From Bacteroidales bacterium UBA3623 (lineage in GTDB: Bacteria > Bacteroidota > Bacteroidia > Bacteroidales > UBA932): a DNA stretch of 5,478 nucleotides. Under the pieces are notes generated by a model that saw only the letters and a program-made list of their open reading frames with translations, ran no database searches and was not told the origin of the DNA. The position numbers and the translations under genes were made by a program. This document shows positions 5,309 through 5,478 of this stretch, piece by piece; position 1 is the stretch's first letter; each line of letters begins with the position of its first letter. Where the stretch lies: the NCBI GenBank assembly GCA_002373715.1, contig DFLI01000146.1, positions 1 through 5,478 on the forward strand, read 5' to 3'.

Positions 5309-5478
5309 TTACTCTATTTCAATGGGCGTATTGGCCGGTAAATCCAACAGCGCCGGGTTAGCAAACATTTTTCTCATCAGGCGCAGCGTCTTGGCGTAAT
5401 AATAGCCGTCGGCAATGCGCTCGTCAACTGTGAGACCCAGTTTGATGGTGTTGCGCATCTCACAGGTGCCGTCTTCCT
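5309..5478 (-). CDS. E2-like (CAT-fold) acyltransferase, C-terminal fragment
   Basis: The gene enters from the right edge; only its last 55 codons are visible, followed by TAA (5309-5311). The fragment reads LGLTVDERIADGYYYAKTL (shortened), then a helix with LMRKMFANPALLDLP. This matches the end of the catalytic domain of 2-oxoacid dehydrogenase E2 / chloramphenicol-acetyltransferase-fold enzymes, where the conserved signature is DHRxxDG followed by a helix and 'NPxxLL'. Here the signature is DERIADG, so the catalytic His position holds Glu (codon GAG). Either this is a subfamily with a different mechanism or it is inactive as a classic acyltransferase. No lipoyl domain can be judged because the N-terminus is missing. 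The stop is 1 nt before the ligase start (TAAAATG), making the two genes a tightly coupled pair. Confidence 0.75.
   Translation of the reverse strand, partial: EDGTCEMRNTIKLGLTVDERIADGYYYAKTLRLMRKMFANPALLDLPANTPIEIE

Overview
The window most likely comes from a Bacteroidales (Bacteroidota) chromosome, probably a gut-type lineage. The evidence is a perfect Bacteroidetes-type -7 element (TAnnTTTG) a short distance upstream of a start codon, no Shine-Dalgarno sequences before the genes, a signal peptide ending in 'FAQ', and the style of the protein families. No genus can be assigned from the sequence alone.

Layout. Positions 1-430 hold no credible gene. They contain a repeat-rich intergenic region: a TCCGGA-rich hairpin, a 28-bp direct repeat present twice (180-207 and 395-422), and between these two copies, two tandem ~51-bp palindromic elements. 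Positions 431-622 (minus) encode a small unrecognised 63-residue protein. A divergent control region (623-761) separates it from a plus-strand pair: an exported PLP-dependent histidine-decarboxylase-like enzyme (762-1979) and, 11 nt further on, an AsmA-like membrane-anchored protein (1991-3598). Facing them on the minus strand is an operon that enters from the right edge: the C-terminal end of a CAT-fold/2-oxoacid-dehydrogenase-E2-like acyltransferase (5309-5478), then an acyl-CoA synthetase-type AMP-forming ligase (3595-5307). The ligase starts 1 nt after the acyltransferase stop. The two converging units overlap by 4 bp, and both stop codons sit in the loop of a perfect 9-bp inverted repeat.

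How the genes may work together. The E2-like protein and the ligase are almost certainly co-translated, and they suggest activation of a carboxylic acid (probably fatty or aryl) followed by acyl transfer; the substrate is unknown. The acyltransferase has Glu where the family's catalytic His normally lies. The plus-strand pair both point to the cell envelope: the decarboxylase carries a Sec signal peptide, and the AsmA-like protein is predicted to be anchored in the inner membrane and to extend into the periplasm. A decarboxylase of this fold acting outside the cytoplasm is the most unusual feature here. An imperfect 13-bp dyad between the divergent promoters may be the operator of a regulator that is not encoded in the window.
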